Numbered from the stretch's first letter, positions 8,932-18,700 are shown. The stretch is DNA of 64,000 nt from Reyranella sp. (GCA_022844015.1 JALHMO010000009.1:1-64000); one strand, 5' to 3'. The notes: generated by a model not told the origin, from the sequence alone. Translations and numbers: made by a program.

Positions 8932-9702
8932 CTATTCGTCGGCGCGCGACTCTCTGATCCGGCGCGTGCCCTGGAACACGGGCTTCAGCGGATCCATGAC
9001 GAAGCGGATGCGCGGCAGGTCGGTGTCCACGGTGCAGCAGGTACCGACGATCGGATCGGCGAGAAGCAGACCCGAGGCATTCCATGCCGCCGCGTCGAAG
9101 ACCGAGACCTGCGGCTTGCCGCGCTCGGCCTTGTAGAACGTGTACTTGGGATCGACCTGGATCAGCATCGGCTGGGTCTGGCCGTCCAGGGGCGCGTTGG
9201 CCGCCGTCACCCAATTGATGTACTGCACGTCGGTGCCGGCCACGGGCTGCGGATCGACCAGCGCACAGTCGAGGATGGTCCTGCCGCCGCGCGTCACGGT
9301 TCCCATGACCCGGTCGTGGCGGCGCAGGTACTTCACCTCGCCGGTCTCGACCGGGAAGCCCCAGCGGGCGCGCAGCTCGCGCGTCGCCCCCTCGTTGTTC
9401 GTCACCGCGCCCAGCAGGAAGCCGCGGGGATGTGCGCCGGCGCGGCTGCCGAGGCGCAGCATCGCGAGATTGAACGGGCCGACCGGGCTTTCGGAGTATT
9501 TCGTCACCGCCAGGATCACGTAGGACGGCAGCGCAGGATGCATCGCCTTGGGCAGCAGGCCGTCGGTCGAGCTGCGCGGCACCTCGATCAGGAGCTGCAG
9601 CATCTCCGCCCTGGGCAGCGTCCACGCCTCGGTGTCGAGGTTGGGCAGCGTCGGCAGCCGGGGCGCGACGGTGGTCAGGTCGAGCGTTCCATAAAGCGGC
9701 AT
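8932..9702 (-). CDS. Acetoacetate decarboxylase-superfamily protein
   Basis: A 256-residue protein with the overall pattern of the ADC beta-barrel family: PLYGTLDLT at the start, PSYVILAVTKYSESPVGPFNLA in the middle, then GFLLGAVTNNEGATRELRARWGFP, and a late QVDPKY. In true acetoacetate decarboxylase the Schiff-base lysine sits in a WGFPKK-type motif. Here the same position reads WGFPVETGEVKYL (about residues 114-125), so the canonical lysine pair is replaced by Val-Glu. It is therefore probably not a classical decarboxylase; ADC-fold relatives with aldolase-dehydratase or unknown activity exist. It starts 1 bp beyond the stop of the luciferase-like gene and is surely co-transcribed with it. 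Confidence 0.75.
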   Translation of the reverse strand: MPLYGTLDLTTVAPRLPTLPNLDTEAWTLPRAEMLQLLIEVPRSSTDGLLPKAMHPALPSYVILAVTKYSESPVGPFNLAMLRLGSRAGAHPRGFLLGAVTNNEGATRELRARWGFPVETGEVKYLRRHDRVMGTVTRGGRTILDCALVDPQPVAGTDVQYINWVTAANAPLDGQTQPMLIQVDPKYTFYKAERGKPQVSVFDAAAWNASGLLLADPIVGTCCTVDTDLPRIRFVMDPLKPVFQGTRRIRESRADE

Positions 9703-9703
9703 G

Positions 9704-10813
9704 TCACTCTCCCGCCGCGGCGGCGATGTTGGCCGGCTTGTTGGCGAACACCGGCATCACTTCCTTGGCGAACAGGCGCAGGCTCGCCATCACCTGGTCT
9801 TGCGGCACCACCTCGTTGGCGTTGAGGATGAAGTTGATGCAGTCGACGCCGAGCGCTTCCCAGCGCTTCACCGCGCGGATGATGCGTGCCGGATCGCCGT
9901 AGGCCATGCCCTCGGTCTGCTGCTCGCCGGCGTCCGGCCCGGTGGCGGCGCGGCGCAAGGCGGGCAGCAGGCCGAGCGACTGGTAGGACGGTGAGGAGTA
10001 GACCTCGCGGGTCGAGATGAGCTGCGTCGCCAGGTAGTTGAAGGTGTTGCCGAGCCGCTTGCCCATCTCGACGCCGGTCTTCTCGTCCTCGTGGCAGAAC
10101 AGGAAATTGGTCGTCGCGACCTGCTCGTTGACGAAGGCGCCGACCGGCTCGCAGAGCTGGATGCGCCGGCGGTACTCCTTGATCTTCTTCTCCTGCTCGT
10201 CGAAGCCGGCGAAGGAGAGTCCGAGGCTGCCCAGCCCGCGGTCGGCGGCGTCGATCTCGGTGCCGGGGCTGGTGACGGCGACCCACATCGGCGGATGTGG
10301 CTTCTGGTAGGGCTTGGGCAGGATGGTGCGTTCCGGCATCGACCAGAACTCGCCCTGGTAGGAGAACGTCTCCTGCGTCCACATCTTCGGCAGGCAGCGC
10401 ACGAACTCGTCCCAGCTCTTCTTGGTGGTGTCGGGATTGGCGCGGAAGCCGCCGAGCTCGGTCCAGGTCGCCGACCGTCCCGTGCCGACATGCAGGCGGC
10501 CACCCGACAGGATGTCGAGCGTCGCGGTGCGCTCGGCGATCTTGATGGGATGATTGAACTCCGGCACGCACACCACGATGCCGTGGCCGACCTGGATGCG
10601 CCTGGTCACCATGGCGCAGGCGGTCAGGAACAGCTCGGGCGCCGAGCAGTGGGAGTACTCTTCCAGGAAATGGTGCTCGACCGCCCAGACATGGTCGAAG
10701 CCCAGCTCGTCGGCCAGCTTCACCTGCTCGAGGCAGTTGTTGTAGACCGTGTACTCTTTCTCGGGCGTCCACGGCCGCGGGATCGAGATCTCGTAGAACA
10801 GGCCAAACTTCAT
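9704..10813 (-). CDS. LLM-class flavin-dependent oxidoreductase (luciferase-like monooxygenase)
   Basis: A 369-residue bacterial-luciferase-family protein. MKFGLFYEISIPRPW is the first beta strand, followed by DELGFDHVWAVEHHF with the family's conserved HHF. Later come TRRIQVGHGIVVCVPEFNHPIKIAERTATLDILSGGRLHVGTGRS and the C-terminal segment GDPARIIRAVKRWEALGVDCINF. The family uses FMNH2 and O2 to oxidise carbonyl or heteroaromatic substrates. I start at ATG 10813, which has GGGAGGGCACG in front of it, instead of the ATG five codons earlier. It heads a two-gene minus-strand unit with the ADC-like protein and diverges from the SDR/aldolase pair across about 100 bp, which must hold both promoters. 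Substrate unknown. Confidence 0.88.
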   Translation of the reverse strand: MKFGLFYEISIPRPWTPEKEYTVYNNCLEQVKLADELGFDHVWAVEHHFLEEYSHCSAPELFLTACAMVTRRIQVGHGIVVCVPEFNHPIKIAERTATLDILSGGRLHVGTGRSATWTELGGFRANPDTTKKSWDEFVRCLPKMWTQETFSYQGEFWSMPERTILPKPYQKPHPPMWVAVTSPGTEIDAADRGLGSLGLSFAGFDEQEKKIKEYRRRIQLCEPVGAFVNEQVATTNFLFCHEDEKTGVEMGKRLGNTFNYLATQLISTREVYSSPSYQSLGLLPALRRAATGPDAGEQQTEGMAYGDPARIIRAVKRWEALGVDCINFILNANEVVPQDQVMASLRLFAKEVMPVFANKPANIAAAAGE

Positions 10814-10915
10814 CGTGCCCTCCCGCAAAGTGGCAAAACGCTAGGCTTGCCCGCCGGGCCATGCAACAGCACCATGCGGCGCGACGGGCGGCGAGCTTCG
10901 GAGGGCGAAATCGAC

Positions 10916-11788
10916 ATGCAGCGACTGGCAGGCAAGGTGGCGATCGTCACCGGCGGGGCGAGCGGCATGGGCCGCGCCACCGTCATGCGCTTCCTCGGCG
11001 ATGGCGCGAAGGTGGTGGTGGCCGACCTCAACGAGAGCAATGGCGCCGAGACGCTGGCTGCCGCCAGGGCCGGCGGATATGGCGCCAGCGTTGCCTTCGT
11101 GCGCTGCGACGTCGCGAGCGAGCCCGACATGATCGCCACCGTCGCCGAGGCCGAGCGGCGCTTTGGCCGGCTCGACATCGCCTATCTCAACGCCGGCGTC
11201 GGCGGCGCCTTCGGGCCGATCGCCGAGACCAGCGTCGAGGACTGGGACTACACGTTCGCCGTGCTGACCCGCTCGGTGTTCCTCGGCATGAAGCACGCCT
11301 CGCGGGCGATGAAGAAGCATGGAGGTGGCGGCGTCATCCTGGTCACCGCCTCGATCGCCGGCATGGTGGGCGGCGGCGGGAGCCACGCCTATTCGGCGGC
11401 CAAGGCCGCCGTCATCAGGCTGATCGAGAATGTCGCGGCCGAGCTCGGGCCACACCGCATCCGCGTGGTCGGCATCGCGCCCGGCGTGATCTCGACGCCG
11501 CTGCTGCATCGCGGCCGGCCCGACAGGTACGAGAAGCAGTTCGGGCATCAGCCGTGGCCCGATCGCGGCGAGCCGGACGTGATTGCCGATGTCGCGGCTT
11601 TCCTGTGCTCCGACGATGCCCGTTTCATCACCGGCGAGACCGTCAAGGTCGATGGCGGCCTGCTGGCCCAGGGAATCGCCCTGTGGGGCGACAGCCGCGA
11701 CAATCCCTTCATGCGGACCGCCGGCGTCAACCGCGGCACGACCGGCGAGGCCATGGTCGTGCGCAACCTGAAGGACGAGAGATCATGA
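10916..11788 (+). CDS. SDR-family NAD(P)-dependent oxidoreductase
   Basis: A 290-residue classical short-chain dehydrogenase. The cofactor motif TGGASGMG is at residues 12-19, followed by VVVADLN, where the acidic residue after strand beta-2 suggests NAD preference. LNAGVGG is the NNAG-equivalent motif. The catalytic residues are S146, Y159 and K163 (HAYSAAKAAV). The C-terminus carries FITGETVKVDGGLLAQG and then about 35 extra residues. ATG 10916 is preceded by GGAGGGCGAAATCGAC. The stop overlaps the start of the D-threonine-aldolase-like gene (ATGA), so the two are translationally coupled and probably act on one hydroxy- or keto-acid substrate. Confidence 0.88.
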   Translation: MQRLAGKVAIVTGGASGMGRATVMRFLGDGAKVVVADLNESNGAETLAAARAGGYGASVAFVRCDVASEPDMIATVAEAERRFGRLDIAYLNAGVGGAFGPIAETSVEDWDYTFAVLTRSVFLGMKHASRAMKKHGGGGVILVTASIAGMVGGGGSHAYSAAKAAVIRLIENVAAELGPHRIRVVGIAPGVISTPLLHRGRPDRYEKQFGHQPWPDRGEPDVIADVAAFLCSDDARFITGETVKVDGGLLAQGIALWGDSRDNPFMRTAGVNRGTTGEAMVVRNLKDERS

Positions 11789-12930
11789 GCGAAGCCGAAC
11801 GTCTTCACCGCCACCTGATCGGCCAGCAGGGCTCGCGGCGCTCGCTGAACACGCCGGCGCTGGTGCTCGATCTCGAGATGCTCGACCGCAACATCGCCGA
11901 GATGGCGTCGTTCGCGTCGGCGCACAACGTCAAGCTCCGGCCGCATTCCAAGACCCACAAGTCGGCCGACATCGCGCGTCGCCAGATCGCGGCCGGCGCG
12001 CTCGGCGTGTGCTGCGCCAAGCTGGGCGAGGCCGAGGCGCTGGGTGAGGCCGGAATCCAGCAGCTCCACATCACCTCGCCGGTGGTGACGCCGCAGGCGA
12101 TCACCCGCCTGATCGCGCTCAACGGCCAGGTCAGCGACCTCATGGTGGTGGTCGACCATCCGGCCAACGTCGAGGCTCTGGACGCCGCGGCCGGCAAGGC
12201 CGGCAAGCCGTTGACCGTTGTCGTCGACATCGACCCCGGCATGCATCGCACCGGCGTCGCCACGCCCGACGGCGTGGTCGAGCTGGTGCGCAAGGTCGCG
12301 GCTTCAAAGGCGCTGAGGTACGCCGGTGTGCAGTTCTATTGCGGCCGCCACCAGCACATCATCAGCTTCGCCGAGCGCAAGGCGGAGATCGAGGAGCGCA
12401 CCGAGTACCTCGAGGGAATCCTGGGCAAGCTCGATGCGGCCGGCCTGAAGCCCGGCATCGTCACCGGCTCGGGCACCGGCACGCATTTCATCGACGCCAA
12501 GCTCGGCGTCTTCACCGAGCTGCAGGTCGGCTCCTACGTGTTCATGGACCACGACTACAACGTCTGCGACCTTCGCGGCCTCGACAAACCGACCTTCGAG
12601 CAGGCCCTGCAGATCGATGCCCGCGTGGTGAGCGCCAATCACGCCGGCCTGGTCACGGTCGACGCCGGCCTGAAGGCGATGGCCACCGAGAAGGGGCCGC
12701 CGCCGATCCTCAAGGGCGCCGTCGAAGGTTCGACGACCCGCTTCATGGGCGACGAGCACCTCGCGGTCATCGCCCCCGAAGGCCAGGCGTCACCCGGGCA
12801 CGGCGAGCAGGTGATCCTGACCCCGCCGCACTGTGACCCGACCGTCAACATGTACGAGAGCTATCACGTGGTGAAGGGCGACACGCTGGTCGACATCTGG
12901 CCGGTCACGGCGCGCGGAAGGTCGCGCTGA
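11785..12930 (+). CDS. D-threonine aldolase / 3-hydroxy-D-aspartate aldolase family PLP enzyme
   Basis: A 381-residue fold-type III PLP enzyme (alanine-racemase-like N-terminal barrel plus C-terminal D-serine dehydratase-like domain). The cofactor lysine lies in LRPHSKTHKSADIA at K56. VVVDIDPGMHRTGV and GSGTGTHF follow, and the metal-binding PPHCDPTVNMY (H349, C350) near the end is the Zn/Mn site of the DSD1/D-threonine aldolase branch. Known members cleave D-threonine or beta-hydroxyaspartate to glycine (or the reverse), or dehydrate D-serine. None of the other beta-hydroxyaspartate-cycle genes is next to it, so I do not assign bhcC. It overlaps the SDR by 4 bp. Confidence 0.85.
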   Translation: MSEAERLHRHLIGQQGSRRSLNTPALVLDLEMLDRNIAEMASFASAHNVKLRPHSKTHKSADIARRQIAAGALGVCCAKLGEAEALGEAGIQQLHITSPVVTPQAITRLIALNGQVSDLMVVVDHPANVEALDAAAGKAGKPLTVVVDIDPGMHRTGVATPDGVVELVRKVAASKALRYAGVQFYCGRHQHIISFAERKAEIEERTEYLEGILGKLDAAGLKPGIVTGSGTGTHFIDAKLGVFTELQVGSYVFMDHDYNVCDLRGLDKPTFEQALQIDARVVSANHAGLVTVDAGLKAMATEKGPPPILKGAVEGSTTRFMGDEHLAVIAPEGQASPGHGEQVILTPPHCDPTVNMYESYHVVKGDTLVDIWPVTARGRSR

Positions 12931-13022
12931 CCTTTCGGCGGTGCTGGTCCCGCGCGAAGCGTAGCGCGTGAGGCAAATTGTTCGCGGCTCAGCAGCGATC
13001 CACGCGAGAAGCCCCTGAAATC

Positions 13023-13358
13023 TCAGGAAAGCATTCTCGATATTTCGGCTCGAACGGCGTCACCTTCGGGTGCACCGATGCTTCCGATGCGAGAAGCTTG
13101 CACTGCCTCTATCGTGGCGATCTTGGTCGGCCGAACAATCGAGGGGATGGAAAGGCCAGCCTGTTGCGGATTCGAAAGGGCGACGTCCCCGGGCCAGTGA
13201 CGGTTCTCGGCTGCCGTGATCATGACAACCCAAACCAGACCAGTTTGTCGTTCGTAGGACGGTGACGAGATGACGAGGGCAGGACGTCGCTGCCGGATCG
13301 GTCGATCAGTGTAGGGGAAGGGCACTGATACGACGTCGAAGCGATCAAAGGTCGGCAT
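13023..13358 (-). CDS. Type II toxin, PemK/MazF-family endoribonuclease
   Basis: A 111-residue MazF/PemK-type toxin. FDRFDVVSVPFPYTDRPIRQRRPALVIS is the conserved N-terminal strand with the PFPYTD and RPALV elements. SIVRPTKIATIEAVQASRIG is the C-terminal strand, where the P-x-K and I/V residues line the RNA-binding groove. Family members cleave mRNA at short sequences and arrest growth until the antitoxin neutralises them. I start at ATG 13358, inside the antitoxin gene (14-bp overlap), instead of the longer frame, whose first 27 residues are out-of-frame antitoxin sequence. Confidence 0.88.
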   Translation of the reverse strand: MPTFDRFDVVSVPFPYTDRPIRQRRPALVISSPSYERQTGLVWVVMITAAENRHWPGDVALSNPQQAGLSIPSIVRPTKIATIEAVQASRIGSIGAPEGDAVRAEISRMLS

Positions 13359-13569
13359 AACCCTTCTTGTCGGCTTCGGAGGCCCACTCGGAGAAACAGG
13401 CGAACGGGTCGTCGCCCTCCGACACCGCGCGGACGACACGAACGTCGGCGCCGTCGATTACGAAGGCTAGCGTGTCGCCTGGCTTCAGGCCAAGCGCTTC
13501 GCGAGCCTCCTTGGGCAGGACGACTTGGGCCTTTGCGCCCAAACGCACCTTGCGAACAGATATTGCCAC
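13345..13569 (-). CDS. AbrB/SpoVT-family antitoxin
   Basis: A 74-residue antitoxin preceding the MazF-type toxin. The N-terminal swapped-hairpin AbrB domain is plain: VRKVRLGAKAQVVLPKEAREALGLKPGDTLAF, with the usual GQVxLPKExRxxLGLxxGD pattern. An acidic C-terminal tail (GDDPFACFSEWASEADKKGYADL) would wrap the toxin. It is translated first and overlaps the toxin by 14 bp, the standard order. An inverted repeat about 24 bp upstream is a likely autoregulatory site. The pair sits between a catabolic operon and the NRPS cluster. Confidence 0.9.
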   Translation of the reverse strand: MAISVRKVRLGAKAQVVLPKEAREALGLKPGDTLAFVIDGADVRVVRAVSEGDDPFACFSEWASEADKKGYADL

Positions 13570-13592
13570 GAAGTTGCTCCTGACATGACAGT

Positions 13593-13610
13593 AGGAATGT
13601 ATGAATTCCT
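13593..13610. promoter_or_regulatory. Inverted repeat upstream of the AbrB/MazF pair
   Basis: AGGAAT and ATTCCT are separated by 6 bp, 24 bp upstream of the antitoxin start. AbrB-type antitoxins normally bind such palindromes in their own promoter. The function here is inferred from position only. Confidence 0.4.
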
Positions 13611-13777
13611 GCCTACCAAGGCAAGACTTCCCACTGACGTCGACGACGAGACTGCCATGCGGCTCGAGTGCCGCTCCATTGTCAGAATCCTGCCGAATGG
13701 TCGCTTCGATTATCGCGTAGCACCTGCAGACATTGACGTATCCAGCAGCTTTGCTACCGTGGGTTCTGTCAGTTCCT

Positions 13778-13798
13778 GTAGCGTTGGGTGAACGCTAC
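13778..13798. promoter_or_regulatory. Perfect 8-bp inverted repeat before the NRPS operon
   Basis: GTAGCGTT, five bases, AACGCTAC, ending 71 bp before the NRPS start codon. It could be an operator for a dimeric regulator or a hairpin in the leader. No regulator gene is adjacent, so the binder is unknown. Confidence 0.4.
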
Positions 13799-13869
13799 CG
13801 CTGCGGGCGTCGGGCTGGGATCCGACGCGATGGACCGCAGCGCAAGTCGGTCCAGGTGGGTGGAATCAT

Positions 13870-15771
13870 ATGGCTGGGTTTGCCCCTAGCGCAGCGGCTT
13901 TCGCCGTGTTGCGGGCCGGTGACAGTCTCGGCTCCGGGATCGTCGCTGCCTCGATAACCGGGCGGTTTGCCGTGATCGCGCAGGCCGCCGGGCCGGCCGT
14001 TGCGGTCATTCAGGGAGACGAGACCCAGACGTACGCTGCGCTCGACCGGCGATCGAACCAGCTCGCCCGCTTCCTGCTGCGGCGGGGGATCGGCTCGGGC
14101 AGCGTGGTTGCCCTGAACGCGGGCCGGTCGATCGGATCGCTCGTGGCGTTGCTTGCCACCCTCAAGATTGGCGCCGCCTATGCTCCCCTGGATGCAGCTG
14201 CGCCGTCCGAGTACCGCGACTGGGTCGTGCGCGACTGTGGCGCGCGGCTGCTGCTGACCGACCGTAGCCTGTCGGGCGGTCAGCCCGTGCCGACGATCGA
14301 GATCGTTACCGCCCTGGCTGCCGCCGAGTCCGAATCGGGGTTGCCACTGGAGGACGAGCCGTCGCCCGGCCACGTCGCCTACGTGATGTACACGTCGGGC
14401 TCGACCGGGCGACCCAAGGGCGTGCAGGTTCCGCATCGCGCCGTCGTCCGACTGGTCGTCGACCAGGACTATGCCCGTTTCGCTGCCGACGAGGTTTTCC
14501 TCCATGCGGCGGCACTCTCGTTCGATGCCAGCACGTTCGAGATCTTCGGCGCGCTCCTGAACGGAGCGCGGCTGGTCGTCGTCGATGGCAACCACGCCTC
14601 GCTCGACGGCATCGCGGCCGCGATCCTGCGCCACCGCGTCACGACGGCGTGGTTCACGGCCGGCCTGTTCCATCTGCTCGTCGAGCAGCGGCTCACGGCG
14701 CTGGCCGGCCTTCGCCGGATCCTGGCCGGTGGCGACGTCCTGTCGCCGTCGCATGTGCTGCGCGCCCAGGCGGCGCTGCCCGAATGCGAACTCGTCAACG
14801 GCTATGGCCCGACAGAGAACACGACCTTCACCTGCTGCTACCGGGTGCCACGCGAAGGCTGGGGCGGCGGGCCAGTGCCGATCGGCACGCCGATCCGCGG
14901 CACCTATGTGCGTCTGCTCGACGACGACATGAAGCCGGTGGCCGATGGCGAGACGGGCATGCTCTATGCCGGTGGCCTCGGTCTCGCGTCCGGCTACCTG
15001 GGAGACGCGCGACACTCGGCGACGAGCTTCGTGACCGATCCGCAACGAAGCGGCGCCGTTCTCTATCGAACCGGCGATCTCGCCCGCCGCCGACCCGACG
15101 GCGCCTTCGATTTCCTCGGCCGCCGCGACCGACAGGTCAAGATCGACGGCAAGCGCGTCGAGCCGGGCGAGATCGAGGATGCCCTGCGCCGCAGCGGTGC
15201 CATTGCCAATGCCGTGGTCTCGGCCGCCCGGGCACCGAGCGGTGCGACTGTGCTGACGGCCTACGTCACGCCATCGACGGCGAGCGGCGATCGCTCAGCC
15301 CTGATGTCCGAGCTCCGCAGCCGGCTGGTGCAGAGCCTGCCGTCCCACATGCGGCCGTCGCAGATCGTCGTCGTCGAGGATTTTCCGCTCACGTCGAATG
15401 GCAAGGTGGATTTGGCACGGCTGCCGGTCCCCGAGCCGATCCGGCCCGCATCGGCGCCAGCGACGCGGCAGGGCGCCGAGAGCCGGCTGAGCGAGATCGT
15501 CGCGCGCGTGCTCGGCGTGGCTGCCATCGGGCCCGACATCAACTTCTTCGATCTCGGCGCCACGTCGCTCAAGCTGATGGAGGCGCATGCCGCAATCGAG
15601 CGGATATGGCCCGGTGTCGGCATCGTCGAGCTCTTCCGTCACCCGACGATCCGCGATCTGGCGCGGGCGATCGAGGGGCGGAGCGCGCCGGTCGATCCGG
15701 CGCCACAGCGTCGCGGGCAACAGCAGGCCGAGGCGCTGCGGCGGCTGCAGCGCGCCCGGGCGGCCCGATGA
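13870..15771 (+). CDS. NRPS initiation protein, adenylation-PCP (A-PCP), valine-type code
   Basis: A 633-residue stand-alone loading module. The adenylation domain spans residues 30-530: YTSGSTGRPKGVQVPHR (A3) near 174, NGYGPTENTTF (A5), YRTGDLARRRPDG (A7) and the A10 lysine in LTSNGKVDL. The carrier domain follows, with its phosphopantetheine serine in FFDLGATSLKLME (S566). Reading the ten pocket residues by eye gives D-A-F-W-L-G-G-T-F-K, the pattern known for valine-activating domains. There is no N-terminal condensation or acyl-ligase domain, so it should start the chain with an unacylated amino acid. A short Arg/Gln-rich tail may dock onto the next protein, whose start codon overlaps this stop (ATGA). 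Confidence 0.92.
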   Translation: MAGFAPSAAAFAVLRAGDSLGSGIVAASITGRFAVIAQAAGPAVAVIQGDETQTYAALDRRSNQLARFLLRRGIGSGSVVALNAGRSIGSLVALLATLKIGAAYAPLDAAAPSEYRDWVVRDCGARLLLTDRSLSGGQPVPTIEIVTALAAAESESGLPLEDEPSPGHVAYVMYTSGSTGRPKGVQVPHRAVVRLVVDQDYARFAADEVFLHAAALSFDASTFEIFGALLNGARLVVVDGNHASLDGIAAAILRHRVTTAWFTAGLFHLLVEQRLTALAGLRRILAGGDVLSPSHVLRAQAALPECELVNGYGPTENTTFTCCYRVPREGWGGGPVPIGTPIRGTYVRLLDDDMKPVADGETGMLYAGGLGLASGYLGDARHSATSFVTDPQRSGAVLYRTGDLARRRPDGAFDFLGRRDRQVKIDGKRVEPGEIEDALRRSGAIANAVVSAARAPSGATVLTAYVTPSTASGDRSALMSELRSRLVQSLPSHMRPSQIVVVEDFPLTSNGKVDLARLPVPEPIRPASAPATRQGAESRLSEIVARVLGVAAIGPDINFFDLGATSLKLMEAHAAIERIWPGVGIVELFRHPTIRDLARAIEGRSAPVDPAPQRRGQQQAEALRRLQRARAAR

Positions 15772-18700
15772 TCCCGGACAACGCGATCGCCGTCGTCGGC
15801 CTGGCCGGCAGATTCCCCGGCGCGCGCGATGTCGGTCAGTACTGGCGAAACATCCGCGCCGGCGTGACCTCGGTTCGCCATTTCTCGGAATCCGAGCTCG
15901 AGGACGCTTTCCCCGTCGAGGTTCGGCGCGATCCCGGCTTCGTGCGGGCGCGCCCGATCCTCGACGATGTCGACCAGTTCGACGCGGCCTTGTTCGGCAT
16001 GCTGCCGCGCGAGGCGGCGCTTACCGATCCCCAGCACCGCCTGATGCTCGAGTGTGCCTGGGTCGCGCTCGAGGATGCGGGCTATGATCCGGCGCGATAT
16101 CCCGGCGCGATCGGCGTCTTCGCCGGCTGCAGCCTGAACACCTACCTGCTCACCCATGTCCTGGCCGAACGCCTGGACGCGGACAGGTTTGCCAGCGACT
16201 ATCAGGTCGGTTCCTACGATGCGCTGCTCGGCGCGCTGTCCGACACCCTGGCGACGCGCATCGCCTACAAGCTCGGCCTGCGCGGGCCGGCCATGACCGT
16301 CCAGAGCGCCTGCTCGACCTCGCTGCTCGCGATCGCCCAAGCGTGCCAGAGCCTGCTTCTGCATCAATCGGACATGGCGCTGGCCGGCGGTGTCTCCATT
16401 ACCTTCCCGCAAAAGCGCGGCTATCGTCACCAGGAAGGCGGCATGGTCTCGCCGGACGGCCTGTGCCGGCCATTCGATGCCGCAGCCGCCGGCACGATCT
16501 TCGGCGACGGCGCGGCGATGGTGCTGCTGAAGCGCCTCGCCGATGCCGTTGCGGACGGCGATCGCATCTATGCCGTCATCCGCGGCAGCGCGGTCAACAA
16601 CGACGGAAGCGACAAGGTGGGCTTCACCGCGCCGAGCGTGCGGAGGCAGGCCGACGTCATTGCGGCAGCGCTCGCGGTGTCGGATGTCGAGGCGGAGTCG
16701 ATCGGCTACGTCGAATGCCACGGCACGGCGACGCCGCTCGGCGATCCGATCGAGCTCGCCGGCCTGGTGCAGGGCTTCGGGTCGCAACGCACGGGTCAGC
16801 CGTATTGCGCGCTTGGTTCGGTCAAGGCGAATGTCGGCCATCTCGATGTCGCCTCGGGTGTTGCCGGCCTGATCAAGGCCGTGCTCGCGCTTGATCACCG
16901 CGAGATCCCGCCGCTGACCAACTTCCACACGCCCAACCCGCACATCGATCTGGCCGGAAGCCCGTTTTACTTTCCGACCGCGCTGCAGCCATGGCCGGAA
17001 GGCCGCACGCCACGACGTGCCGGCGTGAGCTCGTTCGGCGTCGGCGGCACGAACGTGCACGTCGTGCTCGAGGAAGCGCCGCCCGTGCCGCGCGCACCGG
17101 CAGGGGCGCGCCGGAATCATGTCCTGCCGCTGTCGGCCAGAACCGATCCAGCCCTCGCGGCGGCGGCCGCGGCGCTCGCCGATCATCTGGCGGCCAACGC
17201 CGAGACGGCCTTGGCCGACGTGGCGTTCACCTTGCAGACGGGCCGGCGTGTCTTCGAACGTCGGGCCGCGGTCGCCTGCGCCACGCGCGAGCAGGCGATC
17301 GAGGCGTTGCGTGCGCTGTCGAACCGCGAGTCGCCGGCCGGCCAGATCGGGCAGGTCCCGCTCGTCTTCCTGTTTCCCGGCCAGGGCGCACAGCAGGCGG
17401 GCATGGCGTGCACGCTCTATCGGGAGCACGCCTCCTTCCGGCAGATGATCGACGAGGGTCTCGACATCGCGGTGCCGATCGTCGGCGCCGGGCTGCGCGC
17501 GCAGCTGCTCGATCCCGCGGCAACCGGCGGCGAGGCGACCTTGCTGGCCCAGCCCGCCCTGTTCATCTTCGAGCACGCCCTGGCCAGGCACTGGATGTCG
17601 GCCGGGATCGTCCCCGACGCGATGGTGGGTCACAGCGTCGGCGAGTTCGTGGCCGCCTGTCTCGCCGGCGTCTTCACCTTCGCGGAGGGATGCCAGCTTG
17701 TCGCCACCCGGGCGCGGATCATGCAGGACTTGCCGGCGGGCGCGATGCTCGCGGTCCGCCTGCCCGAAGCCGAGCTGAAGTCTGAGCTGGGCGACGCGCT
17801 CGACATCGCCGCCATCAACGCTCCGTCACTTTGTGTTACCTCGGGATCGCACCAGGCGATCGAGGCTCTGGCCGAGCGGCTGACGGCACGCAGGGTGGCG
17901 TGCCGTCGTCTTGCCGTCTCGCACGCCTTTCATTCGCGCGCCGTCGACCCGGTGGTGGCACAGCTCGAGGGGGTGATCAGCGCCGTCCCGCTTGCCACGC
18001 CTGAAGTCCCCTTCGCCTCGGGCGTGACCGGAAGTTGGGCCGGTGCGGACGTGACCGATCCGGCCTACTGGGCCCGGCACGGTCGCGCCCCCGTGCGCTT
18101 CGCCGACGCTCTCTCGACGGTCGTCGGCGATCGCCCGGCTTTCCTGCTCGAGGTCGGCCCTGGCGGAACGCTGTCGGCCCTGGCGGCACAGATCGTCGAT
18201 CGGCACCGCCTGCACGGTGTCGCAACGAGCATCGGACCCTCGGGTGACCTCTCGCAAGCGCTGGCGGGCCTGTGGAGCGCGGGACTCACGCCGGACTGGT
18301 CCATCGTGGCGCCGGGGCAAGGCCGGCGCATTGCGCTGCCGACCTATCCCTTCCAACGCACGCGCTGCTGGATCGAGCGCAACGAGGGCGATGCGACGCC
18401 TGCACTGTCGCCGCTGCCGTCCGTGCAGCCTCTGTCTTCCGTGTCGGCTCCCCTGGAAAGCATCATGACATCTCATCCGTCGCCTGCGGCTCCGCGGACA
18501 GCCATGCTGCAGAGCCAGATCGTGGAGACGCTCGAACACCTGTCGGGCGCCTCCGGCATCGATCCCCGGGCGAGCTTCGTCGAGCTCGGCTTCGATTCGC
18601 TGCTGCTCGGCCAGGTCGCTCGCGCGGTCGAGAGGAAATTCCAGGTCAAGATCACGTTCCGGCTGCTGCTGCAGGATCTGTCATCGCCGGCGCGCCTGGC

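Larger units (their letters stand above)
13570..13869. other. Divergent intergenic region, TA operon / NRPS operon
   Basis: These 300 bp separate the antitoxin start (minus) from the first NRPS gene (plus). They hold the antitoxin-proximal palindrome, a weak sigma-70-like TTGACG at 13733 with a poor -10 (TACCGT) 17 bp later, and a perfect 8-bp inverted repeat at 13778-13798. I see no convincing additional gene; a small open frame spanning 13525-13791 has no recognisable features. Confidence 0.5.

Noticed and set aside
14649-15767. Frame extending upstream of the large PKS-NRPS gene into the A-PCP gene
   Set aside because: The translated part is arginine/alanine-rich noise; ketosynthase homology begins right at ATG 15768, inside the previous stop.
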